Origin: Pardosa pseudoannulata
Taxonomy: Eukaryota; Arthropoda; Arachnida; Araneae; Lycosidae
Assembly: GCA_032207245.1 (NCBI GenBank)
Contig: CM063505.1
Span: 176,175,827 to 176,239,826 of the forward strand
Length of the DNA: 64,000 nucleotides
Direction: 5' to 3'
Shown: positions 47,747 to 60,464 of the stretch, piece by piece
Numbering within the stretch: the stretch's first letter is position 1
Layout: every line of letters starts with the position of its first letter
Notes under the pieces: model-generated
Seen by the model: only the letters and a program-made list of their open reading frames with translations
The model's database searches: none
Told to the model about the DNA's origin: nothing
Program-made: the position numbers and the translations under genes

Positions 47747-48984
47747 TCTCCTATGTAATAATAGCCTACATTATATGTCCATCTGTCCTCGAATTTGTGA
47801 AGCAGTTGGAACGGGAATGGATACAGCATCCATATTGGATTCTTGATGAGTTAGGGTTAGCAAGATTCAAAGCGAGTAAAATTTATCTTCTTCTAAACTA
47901 TCAATCCAATTCTAAAATAAATTGGTATAAATATGCTTCATATCACAGCGAAAAATATTGTCGTCTTTAAAACGTTCGAAATCCACCCCTTCCCCCCTTT
48001 TTGAGAGTTTAATGTCATTATTTCAAGCTCTATTTTCCCCGGTTAAGAGCAGGGGATTAATTTTAGCAATTTATCCCATGATAAATAGGCAAAAATAACA
48101 TTTTTTCTAGGATTATGTCGTCATTCCTTTAACCATCTCATTTGCCGAACGATGGCCGATTGGTTAGAGTGCTGGCCTTCGGTACCGGAGTTCGAGGGTT
48201 CGAATCCCACAGTGGCATGGATGTTCGTAGCCGTTCGGAATCGGCTTTAAGCTGTAGGTCCCGGTCTCATTAGCCCTCGTGTTGCAAAAAATAGACCGTA
48301 GCACTCCAAACCAAACCAAACCTTTTAACCATCTCATTTAATCCTTTCTTATTTTGAATTATTTAAATATCGTCTGCATTATTTTCATGTGTTTTGTCAC
48401 GGAACTTATATATCACTTAAATAATTTTCTTTTATATTTGGCGTAAATAATAGATTAGGTACATATGTGATAATCTTAAATTTAATCATCGATTATTTTT
48501 TGTTGCAATGAAAATTTTATCTCCGCTATTATCAACAAATTATTTTCATAAAAGTTTATGAGTCTATTTCATGGACTAATAAATATCTAGCGCTTAAGTT
48601 ATATATCTTTGAAAATTAAGAAGTTAGTTCGTTTGTGTGTTTGTTTTTTATGCATAACCACACGGTTGGCAATCGATTCGCAAAATTTTGGGCACCATTC
48701 ATATATACCGCCAAATAATCACTGTCAATATTAGAACATCTGTTGTTCATCCTATCACGTAATATGACAAGATAAATTAAAGCTAGCAACTAACAAACAG
48801 TCAGTAATGTTTTTTAATTTAATTTTATATTTTACCCTGTCCAAAACTTTTCGAGATATTTCTAAACTTTTAGATAAATTCCAGGAAGATAAAGTCACTG
48901 ACAAATAAGCATTATACTGTTACTTATTTAGATATATCAAGAAAGCATTTTACTGACCCCGTCATATGACGAGCTATATGCTAG
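47747..48984 (+). mobile_element. Non-autonomous Helitron, copy C
   Basis: It starts TCTCCTATGTAATAATAGCC at 47747 after A. The 3' end has the hairpin CCCGTCATATGACGAG, CTATATG and CTAG at 48981-48984 before T. Homologous throughout to copies A, B and D. It holds a full-length SINE at 48144; without it the element is about 1.04 kb, the same as copy B. Confidence 0.87.
48144..48323 (+). repeat. tRNA-derived SINE (best preserved copy) inside Helitron C
   Basis: The A-box-like TGGCCGATTGG is at 48153 and a perfect B-box GGTTCGAATCC at 48197-48207. The tail is three AAACC-type units. A perfect 16-bp target duplication TTTAACCATCTCATTT flanks it (48128-48143 and 48324-48339). Helitrons A and B have the uninterrupted target at the same position. 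An intact internal promoter and intact duplication suggest one of the younger insertions here. Confidence 0.93.
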
Positions 48985-48989
48985 TAAAA

Positions 48990-50840
48990 TAATATTACAT
49001 GAAAATTAAACTAGATTAATATTTAAACAGTCAAAGTGAATAAAAATACAGCTGTGCATGATGCATACTTTAGTATGTATATGAATAGGACTTTATAGCG
49101 TGAGCTGACAAGCACAGTTATTTTCAGAAACAGAATAATAAATACTTCGAAATGCAGTCTAAGGTGGAGAAAATATTTGCTTTCACTTTTTCTAACGTCA
49201 TTTTTACTTTCAGGTCAAAGGTATCTAGGATCAAGCATTCTTCACTTCTCCCCTCTACCCCGCCCTGATAGGCGAAACATATATAAACCTCAGTGAAGAA
49301 TATTTCAAGATCCTACTGCTTGAACTTGACTACTTGATCTCATTTTAGTGACTTTTGTGAGGAACGTTGAAATACATAGTTTTTAAGCATATTTTAGTTT
49401 CGCAAATTTACTGTGGTATAAGAAATCAGGACCTTCAAGAAGTTAGAAAGTAAATTGTGACAATCCCCTTATCCGTATTAAAATTATAAGAAATTTAAAA
49501 GTTAATATTATTATTTTTTTCCCAATGCATGGGGCACTTTCCGAACTGCATATACTTGTTGGCCATTTTGACTCATCTATATCTGTTTTGGTCCTAGTGG
49601 TCTTTATTTTTAACAACTTTAAAAAGTAGAATAAAATCTGTGCAAAATCACAAATTCCTTGTTAAATGGATTTTGACATTGATAGATGGGAGTGAGGATT
49701 TGTAGCTGATTGAAGATTGGCTAAAATAGAGGGGTAAATAGTGTATTCTACCAACAGTACAGATTTGTATAGGAAAGACATACAGAAACTGGACACTGCT
49801 CAAAGGCAAAATTGGCCGGGAAGATAAGATAAATGGACATATGCGATAGGCTTCATTCATTGGGAGCAAAATTGATTAAAAAGCCATTTAAAAAATTAGC
49901 CAAATATGTCTTAATAAATCTTTTCTCTTACTCATTTGGTCAGCATAAGTATCGTAACTTAAAGCTCTATTATTCTTGGAATCGTTTGCAAGAATGGGTT
50001 AGATATTTTAACTAAGTCATTAAATACGCCTCATGTAATCTTTACCTGTTTTATCCTGACGGTACTTATAAGTACTGCTTCAATCATACACCTATATATT
50101 CCTAGTAAAGCCTTTTTTCCTGAAGGTACTCACAAGGACATGAACGATGCAGTTCCTACAGCAGAAAAGAAATGACAGTACCAATCAGGAATCCTTTTTA
50201 TTCGCATAGTACTGATTTTACAATTGGAGTGCTGCTTTCGAAGATAATTTTGTGGTAGAATTGATACACGTGTTATTCAATTGAGTAAATTTAGTGGCTT
50301 ATTACCAGTTATTTGGTACTATAATTTTTTAGAGACTTCTATACTTCGCAGGTAAGCATTTCATTTGTTTTATTCATAATTTAATGTTTTATTTTCTATC
50401 ATAGAGTCAAAAATATATGTTGGTACAAGAAAGTACCAACTGCAAAATTAGTTACTAAACTGCAGTAAAAATTAATTTTCTTTTATCTATGATTATACTT
50501 CATTAAAATTTACCTAATTATGCAAAAATGCAGTAAGAAAGTTGATGATAAATTCATTCAGGATATAAAGGGTTAAAAGGGGAATGCATGGTCAAAAATC
50601 TTAAGCATAAAAAATTCGTTCAAATCTCATTGTACCTTACATCTGTAGTTCATTATCGGCCTAATGAACGATTCATATGATGAAATTTTAAGTGACAGAT
50701 TTAACTAGAGTGAAGGTCCTGGAAATCCAATAGAGAGAGACGACGACGGTACCGGTCCAGCTAAACACTCATTAATGTATATGACCTTGAAAAGATAGCA
50801 GCAGCATTCGACTATATCAGATTTCTAAATTAGATGCTAT
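48990..50840. other. AT-rich DNA, no gene seen
   Basis: A donor-like CAGGTAAGC occurs at about 50349 without a credible exon before it. Confidence 0.6.
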
Positions 50841-50846
50841 TTAAAA

Positions 50847-51425
50847 CTAGAATATAGCCCGTCATATGACGGGATCAGTAAAAGTTTTAATTTTCTAGAA
50901 TTGTAAAGTATCCCAGGAGGCAGGTAAAAAAAAGGTTTGTTTTTTGGCTGAGAATTATCTTGCAACAAAAAATAATCTATGATTAAATTTAAAATTATCA
51001 CATATATATCTAATTTATTATTTAAGGCAAATATAAAAGAAAATTATTTACGTAATATCTAAGTTCAGTAATGAAACATATGAAAATAATGCAGACATAT
51101 TTAAATAATTTAAAATAAGAAATGATTAACCGGAAAAAATAGGCCTTGGAATAATAGCATTAAAAGCTTAAAAAGGAGGACGGAAGGGATTTCGAATGTT
51201 TTAAAGACGGCAATATTTTTCGCTGTGATAAGAAACATATTTATACCAATTTATTTTAGATTTAGATCTATAGTTTAGGAGCAGATAAACTTTACTCGTT
51301 TTGAATTTTGCTAACCCTAACTCATCAAGAATCCAATATGAATGCCTCTAACCATTCCAGGTCCAACCGCTTCATAAATTCGAGGACAGACAGACAGATA
51401 ACTTAGACTATTATTATACAGGGGA
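50847..51425 (-). mobile_element. Non-autonomous Helitron, copy D (internally deleted)
   Basis: On the minus strand it starts TCCCCTGTATAATAATAG at 51425 after A and ends with the intact palindrome CCCGTCATATGACGGG, CTATATT and CTAG at 50847 before T. At 579 bp it is about half the length of copies B and C. The region between the GAATTGTAAAGTA block and the TAAATTTAAAATTATCA block is shortened, the rest being collinear. Confidence 0.85.
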
Positions 51426-52645
51426 TTGTTACATCGAAACGACGAGTAGAGTGTCACTGAACTGGCAAACATCCTGCGAAAAGGTCACAACTTTTTAATA
51501 TTTTTCCCTTTAGTTTTAATATATTTAGTTTTAATTTTTGTGCATCTATATATGCTTACAAAAGTTATACCTTTTGGGGAGAAAATGAAAAAAAACAGGA
51601 TTCGAATGGTGATAGAAAGTCATTAAAAACTATTTCAATTAGTAAGAGTCTTTAAAAATGGGTCCTTGGAGTCCTTAATATTAAACTAGATTCCAGAAAA
51701 AAATCCTTAAAAAAATATGTGCATTTCTTAATATTTCTGCCGGAGATAGGATTTTCTCATCTTCGTAATTCCGATTAATTTCTGGTTCTAGTGAAAACCT
51801 TCAATCTTTGAAAGACACAAATATCTAAAGAGCAAACGAGGTTGAATGTGACAGACCACATACTCTTAATAAAATATACACACCCTTTACAAACTATAGA
51901 ATTTTGTAAATACATAATTTAAAATTTTGGCAAGTTCTGGGTAGTCACTCCATAGGATATGGGTGAACTTAAAAACAAAGTAAATTTCTCGACACGTCTA
52001 AAAAGTTTAAGAAGCTATCAAAGCCTTGGGAGAAACAAATTTTCACGAAACCTGTTTTATATTAACAAATAAAAAGATATTCACAAAGAAGAATATAGTT
52101 ACTGTAAAATCAGTTGCCGTAAACGGAATATCAGCTAAATTTCTAGCAATTTCTTTCTTTTCCATCTATTCTGCTGTCAGTTCCATCTATTCTGCCCCAG
52201 TACTACCAATGTCATATAGAATAAAGAAGACTCTCAAACATTCCCCTTTTTTATGGACTCTTTGTTTAGTTTTTAAAAAGTGAGTCTAAATAAAAGTTTC
52301 TTGCTCTAATCCAAATACTGTGGAAGGACGATTGTTGCAAAATATTTTGTACTAGATACACATATCGCTATATGTTATATGCATTAGCAAAACACGACTC
52401 CATGGACTAGACAACTAGACTTTTACGAACTGTGAATGACAACGTGAAGAAGCTCGCGCCACAGACAGATACCGAGACAGAGCGTGTGTATGTAGAAGAG
52501 AGTGAGAGTACAGCGTCGATCGATTTATGATGATTTTAATCAAAACGAAATAATGTGTATTTTAATTTTAATCGTTTAATTGTTACGTTTTTGTGCTTTG
52601 AAATTAAATGTTTCTGTTTTGTGAATTGTGCTTGATGTTGTTTTA
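51426..52645. other. AT-rich DNA, no gene seen
   Basis: An 85-codon frame at 52026-52283 has a plausible composition (MGETNFHETCFILTNKK...) but no motif I recognise. 52.43-52.52 kb is GC-richer and contains GACAGAGCGTGTGTATGTAG. Confidence 0.5.
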
Positions 52646-52646
52646 C

Positions 52647-52649
<3 letters not shown>

Positions 52650-52723
<74 letters not shown>
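52650..52723. repeat. TA microsatellite
   Basis: Pure TA run immediately left of the 148-bp array region. Confidence 0.95.
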
Positions 52724-52725
<2 letters not shown>

Positions 52726-52903
52726 CTATATGTTATATATATTTTACATAAAAATATATAAGCTCGCCCTTAAATTTTATCTCTATAAAAATATATTAGC
52801 TTTTATTTTCTACTGAGCACGCACTTACAAATTTCGTTTTAGATATATAAAAACAATACATGTATAAAAAAGTTTGATTCTTGTTTCATTTGTGCATTTT
52901 GCT

Positions 52904-54095
52904 ACAGGCCCAATAATATTTAGCTATAAAATATTAGCTTATAAAAAAGTATCGACCATACACAATATTAATAAATTTTCTGTCAGATATAACAGGATTA
53001 GTTTCCTAAATACCTGAAACTTCACACTTCAAAATTTGTGAACAAATCCCTTTCAGGAGCATAATATTTAGGCTATAAAATATTAGCTTATAAAAAAGTA
53101 TCGACCATACACAATATTAATAAATTTTCTGTCAGATATAACAGGATTAGTTTCCTAAATACCTGAAACTTCACTCTTCAAAATTAGTGAACAAATCCCT
53201 TTCAGGAGCATAATATTTAGCTATAAAATATTAGCTTATAAAAAAGTATCGACCATACACAATATTAATAAATTTTCTGTCAGATATAACAGGATTAGTT
53301 TCCTAAATACCTGAAACTTCACTCTTCAAAATTAGTGAACAAATCCCTTTCAGGAGCATAATATTTGGCTATAAAATATTAGCTTATAAAAAAGTATCGA
53401 CCATACACAATATTAATAAATTTTCTGTCAGATATAACAGGATTAGTTTCCTAAATACCTGAAACTTCACTCTTCAAAATTAGTGAACAAATCCCTTTCA
53501 GGAGCATAATATTTGGCTATAAAATATTAGCTTATAAAAAAGTATCGACCATACACAATATTAATAAATTTTCTGTCAGATATAACAGGATTAGTTTCCT
53601 AAATACCTGAAACTTCACTCTTCAAAATTAGTGAACAAATCCCTTTCAGGAGCATAATATTTGGCTATAAAATATTAGCTTATAAAAAAGTATCGACCAT
53701 ACACAATATTAATAAATTTTCTGTCAGATATAACAGGATTAGTTTCCTAAATACCTGAAACTTCACTCTTCAAAATTAGTGAACAAATCCCTTTCAGGAG
53801 CATAATATTTGGCTATAAAATATTAGCTTATAAAAAAGTATCGACCATACACAATATTAATAAATTTTCTGTCAGATATAACAGGATTAGTTTCCTAAAT
53901 ACCTGAAACTTCACTCTTCAAAATTAGTGAACAAATCCCTTTCAGGAGCATAATATTTGGCTATAAAATATTAGCTTATAAAAAAGTATCGACCATACAC
54001 AATATTAATAAATTTTCTGTCAGATATAACAGGATTAGTTTCCTAAACACCTGAAACTTCACTCGTGAAAACCAGTGAACAAGTCATTTTTAGGA
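52904..54095. repeat. 148-bp tandem array, 8 nearly identical copies
   Basis: AGGAGCATAATATTT marks boundaries at 53055, 53204, 53352, 53500, 53648, 53796, 53944 and 54092 (149, then 148 bp each time). Units contain AAAAAAGTATCGACCATACA and CTGAAACTTCACTCTTCAAA. The six internal units are almost letter-identical. Only the outer edges drift: the first unit has TTAGGCTAT or TTAGCTAT where the rest have TTGGCTAT, and the last ends CTCGTGAAAACCAGTGAAC. Decay at edges and uniformity inside is the pattern left by unequal exchange. Confidence 0.97.
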
Positions 54096-54232
54096 GCATA
54101 ATATTTGGGCTCTTCGGTATAGTACAAAATTATCACATAGAAATATACCCCCCCTCTTCGTACGTTATTAAATATGTGTTAAAGTGTTTAAGTACTGGCT
54201 ATGTTGTATTCTCCAGATTCCTGATAGTCTAT

Positions 54233-54315
54233 GCCGAACGATGGCCGAATGGTTGACTGATGGTATTCGATGCCGGAGTTCGCAGATTCGAATCCAGCTG
54301 CTGGCATGGATGGAG
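54233..54315 (+). repeat. SINE head fragment (tRNA-like part only)
   Basis: GCCGAACGATGGCCGAATGG and AGATTCGAATCC match the tRNA-like head of the SINE family, but the 3' body and AAACC tail are absent and the text after CATGGATGGAGATT is unrelated. A free tRNA gene is unlikely because the acceptor ends do not pair well. Confidence 0.7.
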
Positions 54316-55810
54316 ATTTAAATCATGTATATGAATTTTCTGTCATGTTTTGGATAAAACTTTTAATTGAATAAGTAAAAAGTTGACTCATTATTTTGTT
54401 ATACGCAAATATATTTTAAAAAATCTGTCGATTATTTTTGCTCAATAAAATGTAGAAGTTTTTAAAAATCCTTGCATCAGTTTACGTAGAAAGATTATAT
54501 AGAACAATAATTGAAGTAGACTTGAGATGAAAAGATTTATAAGTCTTTTACAGCTTTTAAAAATGAAATGCTTTGATTAGATTTTATTCTCCCCAACTGC
54601 TTTAAATTTGAATTGTAAACTACAAATCAATTCTAATATTTATTGAAAAAATTGATTTCTTTTAAACAAACATCATGTTCCCTTTAAAATTGAAAGATGT
54701 TTAGGTACATTTTGCTGTTTTGCTACAAACGAATTTACGTGAATAATTGTATATTAATGTGCTTTACGTGTACATATTAGTTTAATTACAAGGTTAAATG
54801 TTTGTATTTCATATATAAGTATATATTAATACGTTTACAGCCTGATTTTTTTAAGCATTTATTTGAGTATAAATGCTTTTAACAAGAGAATTTTTAAATT
54901 TTATGTCTGTTAACATTGAAGACAGATTGTGTTTTATATTTGTGTTAACAAACGTGATCTAAGTGAGTCTCGTTACATTTTAGCCATTTTTTAAATGACC
55001 ATTAATCGATAAACCAATAGATATTCAAAAATGGAAGAACATTGCTGATTTTTTCAGCACATTACCACTTCAAAATTTTTAATAATTGTTTTAAGAGCAC
55101 GTAAAAACTATGATCTAACATATTAAGTTTTTAACGCTTTGATCCATTTGTTACATATCAGATGACAGTAAAAATTAAGCCTTCTATTTATCCTCATAAA
55201 ATTTGGTTCTAAATAATTCCACACATTTTAAATGTTCTTCATATACATTACGTTTTATTTGGCAATTTATTTTTTTTACTTGGCTAATTTCTTGCGCGTT
55301 CGTGACACGTTATATGTAGAAATGTTATATTCTGTTGATCATTCATTTTCCGTAATCAACAACAGATTGAATTCATTGTATAGTTAATTTGAAACATTTT
55401 TTTTTATTAATGATAACCTTGGTAGAGATCTATTTGCTTGCTCTAATCAGACAAACCATTTTTTAGAAACCATTTATTACTATTTAAAATCTGTAAACTT
55501 TTTTTGTCGACTGTATTTTATTGTGGGAAATAATTGTTAGAAATTTACTATGGTCATAATTGTTATTGAATTTGTTGTAATTGAGCTAATGTTTAATTTA
55601 TTTCGCATCCAGATGTACCCAATGGTGACTTGTTAGTATATGTGTCTGCTCCAAATGCACATATCTAACAAATCTCCTTTCGGTTGGATCACTTTTCTAT
55701 ATTTCGAAAGCTAAGTATGGGCATTTTAAACCTAATCTCTCCACTGAATTCTTGATTATTTTTACACCCACTAATTACTGCAAGTGTTTTTATAAACTTT
55801 TAAAAATAGA
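54316..55810. other. AT-rich DNA, no gene seen
   Basis: Nothing recognised. Confidence 0.6.
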
Positions 55811-56006
55811 TACAGGGTATCCGCTAAAATAAAATTTTTCAAATCCATGACTTTCCCTGACTTTAGAAGACCATTTTCCATAACTTTAAAAATATTTTGT
55901 TAAAGCACATAAGAATAAAAATTCTGATATACATATAAATAAAATATATGCTTTTAGAGAAATTACAAGAATTTATGATAAAAAATACTTTATAAATGTT
56001 TATAAA

Positions 56007-56009
<3 letters not shown>

Positions 56010-56072
<63 letters not shown>
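56010..56072. repeat. TA microsatellite
   Basis: Pure TA run inside the probable hAT element. Confidence 0.95.
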
Positions 56073-56075
<3 letters not shown>

Positions 56076-56706
56076 TGTTGTAGTATCTACATACCTAAGT
56101 TTAATAATACAGCAATTTTCTGAATGCAATCAAAAAATTTCCAATTTGAATTCAGAGTACTTGGGTATTATCGAGGTGACCAAGAATAGTAGCCAAACAC
56201 GATAACCATATAACGTTTATATATAATAGCCCTAAAGATAAGGTTATATTTTGTAGAAAAATCTGAACTAATTTTTATTAAATAATTATTACTATTATTA
56301 TATTAATAAAAATTTAATCTATAATTTAAGAAAAAATCAGAATAATATACTTATACATTTACCCACCTATTAAGATTTCTTGTTTTGAGTTTCCTTGACG
56401 AACAAGTTTTACTTGGCAATATGGTCAATGGGATAATACATAAGTACCAAACTCAGTAACTTCAGCCAAATGACAAGTAAAAATAGGATTAAATAATTGA
56501 ATGTAATGATTTTGCCAATTTACTTAGTGTCTCACAATCAATAATAATTATTAACATTTCTATATAAATCTCAAAATTTAATGCCTCAAATTAAAAATCT
56601 CTTATTTACTGAAACTCCTAGTAACTCTTTACAATAAAGATTTCCTCTTTTCCTCCAAAGTACTCTTTACAGTAAAGATTTCCTCTTTTCCTCCAAAGTA
56701 TGAATT

Positions 56707-56830
56707 TTCGAACGGCTGTGAACATCCATGCCAGCAATGGGATTCAAGCCCACGAACTTCCGTGCCGAAGAGCAGCGCCCTACCCATTATCCATCGAATG
56801 ACCGAATGGGTAGGGCGTTGCTCTTCGGGC
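56707..56830 (-). repeat. SINE fragment folded into a 26-bp hairpin
   Basis: On the minus strand 56800-56707 matches the SINE head (B-box region at about 56740, GCCATGGATGTTC-like text, GCCGTTCG). The sequence 56764-56788 is then repeated in inverted orientation at 56805-56830 (AATGGGTAGGGCGTTGCTCT) with one mismatch, giving a 25-bp stem with a 16-nt loop. Confidence 0.75.
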
Positions 56831-58789
56831 TGCCTGATATTTGTTATGGCATTGTTATCACATAATCCCTGTTACTGCTCTTTGCCACTCTAAAACCAAT
56901 TATTCCATGCTTAACAAATTTCTCCTTTAATATTTTAAGTGAGCTAGATAAACTACGATAACAAACATTTAATTGGAAATTAAAAGGAAAATTAATAATT
57001 GAATTAATTATAATAAAATTAGTATCAATTCTAAATTTTACTAGTACATCCCCAAAAGTGCCCTGCTTTTCTGTTTTTATGTTTAAAATTTAAATATAGT
57101 TTCTTTCTGAAAAGTATTTGCAAATAATAGCTTTCCGTAAGCGGAGTTGCATGGATATACACTTAATAACTTTTACTTGTATATTATGCAAACTGGTATT
57201 TTATACCAGGCGATCCCCCTCTTCACCCATATTGATGTTTGCATTGATTTGTGTTCCTTACATTTTAAGCAAGACTCGTATGGATATCTCCAACGGCATC
57301 TAATAATTAAATCTAGAAATTAAAAATTAAAATAAAACGTTCCTATCTCCGATATTCCATACGCAAAGCTGGTCTCTCAATATTAACCGGAGATCATCGC
57401 GTGGAGAGGACGCCGGACTGATAGAGTGAAATCACTGCGTCGCGTACACGAGACGGGTTAATGTGTCTGGTGCTTTCTAAACAGTGCATCTTCAAGCATA
57501 ACAAAAGATTAAAACATACATACGCATGTTACATATTAATATTGTTAGTTTGAGAAAAGAAAATTCACTCCCCCTTTCAAAAAAAAAAAAAAAAAACCAG
57601 GATTTTATACTCCCCTCCCCCCAAAACATTGTTTTTTTTTTAATGAAACTCGCCTGAGCTGGTATTTTAATACAAAAACCCGGGTTTTTTTTATAACTCT
57701 TTATATATTCTCGGAAACGAATGTGGAGGATGGGGGAAGGTCTAGAAGACCGATTATACGGGTGAGAGAGAAGCCTACCCTGGTCTTGCCTCATTAACAC
57801 ACGAGAAAAAAAAAACAGATGACAAATCGAATCATACTGCTGCGATAGAAATATTCGACCCTTCCGGTGCAGTGTACACTGCCCTAATGAGTATGTTTTT
57901 CTACGCTCGTATCTTCAACGGTTTCGCTTCTCACAACGAAATTACACACGATCACCGGCAAGATCAAGGACGTTCCGATATCATCCACTTCCCTCCCACT
58001 CCTTTGTCATATCACAAGCCAATACGTACTTTTTTTTTCTTCTCAACCAACGGCAAATCACTCGTAACGAGACACTACACATCGGAACATCCCCTGGTCA
58101 GCCCGTAGCAACTGTCTCGCCACGCAATTAAAGCTCCTTAATATGTCACGTGTCTCAGTGTACAAAAAATAGATGAATGGGAGTCCATCGCTGTGGGCAA
58201 AAGAGAGAAGTATGCAGCCGCTTCCGTTCAGAAAGGAAATTCACTTGCTGAGGCATTTCTTGGTTTTTCTTAATTGGTAGCTCAGCGGATCCATGACTTT
58301 CCATGACTTTTACTCATTTTACTTGAAAAATCCTGACTTTCCATGACAAAATTAATCCATTGTCTAAATCCATGATTTTCCATGACTTTCCCTGACTTTC
58401 CAGGTGTGCGGAAACCGTGTAGATATACTTCGGAAAATTTGAAAACATTTTGTTAGCTTTGATATATCCAAAACTGATTTGTGGAGTAGTTTCTATAACC
58501 AAAGAAGAAATGCTTTTCATTTTTACTTCCTAAATTCTAATACGTGTCTACGATTAAGAAATTTAAACCAATTATGTGAAAATGCCTCCAAATGTCAGTA
58601 ATTTTAAAAACGTTTTTAAACAAATTATGTGATGTTACCCTTCTCCAAGGGCAATGAGTCTCTTGTATCAAAACAGTACACTTCAGCGCTCCTCAGCAAA
58701 ACTATCGTATTGCTTTCTGATATTTGAAACGTATATTTTTACTTAACGTTAATAAAAGGTGTTTTTTCCAATTAGTAGATCTTTGTAGC

Positions 58790-58890
58790 GAATGACTGAG
58801 TTGGTCTTGAATAGATTTGAGTCTACCTTTTAAAGTCGGTTTCCACGCTAGCAACATGATTCGAACTTACGAAAGTCCATCATAGTGTTT
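58790..58890 (-). repeat. Possible decayed SINE fragment
   Basis: ACATGATTCGAACTTACGAA resembles the B-box region of the SINE family on the minus strand. No tail or target duplication is visible. Confidence 0.25.
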
Positions 58891-59084
58891 AAAATGAACA
58901 GTGTGAGCATGATATTAACCATTTTTTATCCTAGATTTTAATTGAAAATATAGAAAATAAGGATTGTGTTCGATCTACGGAACTGTGGTAAATCTATATC
59001 TATTATACTGGGAATAACTCTTGTAGTGCTTGTAAGTGACGTGGCCTTCTCAGTCTGATGTCTGAAAAGATGGTGTTTTCGACT

Positions 59085-59550
59085 GTGGGGCATTGTTCCT
59101 AAACACTAGATAAACGAAAGCATCCTTAACTTTTTCCAGTAAGGATCTGCTTGACACCCGAACTTTGGAACTTGTCAAGCAAGACGATTGTGAGCGGTTA
59201 AAATAGATTGCGAGCTTTGTGGTCCCACTTCAGCCACGCACCAAGGACTTTACATTAACCCTGAGACCGAGGTTTCCTGAGAAAGAGACAAGAACGATGG
59301 AGAGTTGCTGTCGAACTCTTACACGAGAGAATCATTCTCTGTTTTTGTACATATCCTTCGAAGGATGTAGGGAACCCATTTTGTGAACTTTGTTCTTTTT
59401 TCCAGCTGGGTATTGGCATTATGTCATTATTTCCGTTAAATTTATTTTCCGTGTAAATAAAAATATTAAGTTTTAATCACCAAAAGACGGTCTCATCTCT
59501 TCGTCACGTACTTTCCATACACCAACAAAAACCCACGTTACGACCTGACC
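59085..59550 (+). mobile_element. Possible LTR-like segment
   Basis: A less AT-rich stretch (for example GAGCGGTTAAAATAGATTGC, CTGAGACCGAGGTTTCCTGA) leads to GTGTAAATAAAAATATT (polyadenylation-signal-like, about 59454) and a C-rich tail AACAAAAACCCACGTTACGA followed by TATGGTGATG. This resembles the R-U5 end of a retrotransposon LTR. No partner LTR or coding region is present, so confidence is low. Confidence 0.25.
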
Positions 59551-60029
59551 AAGTATGGTGATGAAAGTTAAATTTTTAATTTCTCGACCGCTAGGTGCTT
59601 AAGTACTTTTGAAATGAATTCTCAATTTCTAAGAAATGTTTAGATTTTTAAACATATTTTATCCCACGTGTATTTTCCCGGATTTCTGAAAGGATGTCCA
59701 TGTTGGACTTCTTTCGTGCACATATGGTGAACATTCTATCGTCTACATAACTTGCCATCTTAAGTCACTGTAAGAATAATTACAAATATTATTGACAACA
59801 GTCAAATAATTCACCATACTGAGGAGGAGGAAGCGATCCCTTTCTTGATTCTCGTAGTCAGTATTTTAATTAGTTCAGCGTCCTGTAATAAGAGTTGTGT
59901 TTAAAGAGGGAAGGTATGGATGGAATATGTAGGATCCCGAGAAGAGCCCGTACAACACCGTAAGGAGCTGGACTGTAACAATTAAGTATAACTGAGACAA
60001 CTGGGTATTACGTGAGTTCCCAACCCGTC

Positions 60030-60460
60030 CACCCTTCTAAGTGTAGCTACTTTTATACATTTTATTACATACATAAGCCCTCTTGCAGCTCCCAAGAAGA
60101 ACTAGAAACAGCGCCACCTATCAGGTTGTATGGCAAACTACAAACTCTGCGAAAAATTATACATACCGGACAGGAAGAGAGTTCTTAACCCTCTCGCCCT
60201 CACAGGATCTCACAGGAAGAATTGACTGCAGCACTTCCTGGGCCAAGCCCTCTAGTACTGGGATACTAACGATGGATATGTAAAAACTATGAAAATGAGT
60301 TGGCATGACAAACAAAATTAAAGAGTTCTACGGGTGGGAATTCCCCTCTCGCCCTTCTAGGTGTAGTTACTTTTATACATATTTTAGGTAAAACAAAAGC
60401 CCTCTAGCAAACAAGAAATACTATCACAGCGCCACCTAGCGGTGTTATGAAAATCGTCGT
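60030..60460 (+). repeat. Two copies of a roughly 120-bp dispersed motif
   Basis: CCCTTCTA(A/G)GTGTAG(C/T)TACTT, TTATACAT, AAGCCCTCT and CAGCGCCACCTA occur in the same order at about 60040-60125 and 60350-60445. Short motifs of the GCGCCACCTA type occur in many transposons. No terminal repeats resolved. Confidence 0.6.
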
Positions 60461-60464
60461 AGGA

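Larger units (their letters stand above)
55813..58419. mobile_element. Probable hAT-type element, about 2.6 kb, heavily rearranged inside
   Basis: The left end is CAGGGTATCCGC and the right end GCGGAAACCGTG (CACGGTTTCCGC on the other strand), 10 of 12 matching. TAGATA lies directly outside both ends (55807-55812 and 58420-58425), shorter than the usual 8-bp hAT duplication. CATGACTTTCCCTGACTTT occurs close to both ends, as expected of repeated subterminal binding sites. Inside are a TA tract, a SINE fragment forming a hairpin and a less AT-rich section at 57.35-58.2 kb with several short frames; no transposase motif was recognised. Confidence 0.5.

Noticed and set aside
48144..48220. tRNA gene (also heads at 1301, 35730, 43030, 54233)
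   Set aside because: The tRNA-like heads are followed by a shared SINE body and tail and flanked by target duplications; the acceptor-stem ends do not pair as in a true tRNA.
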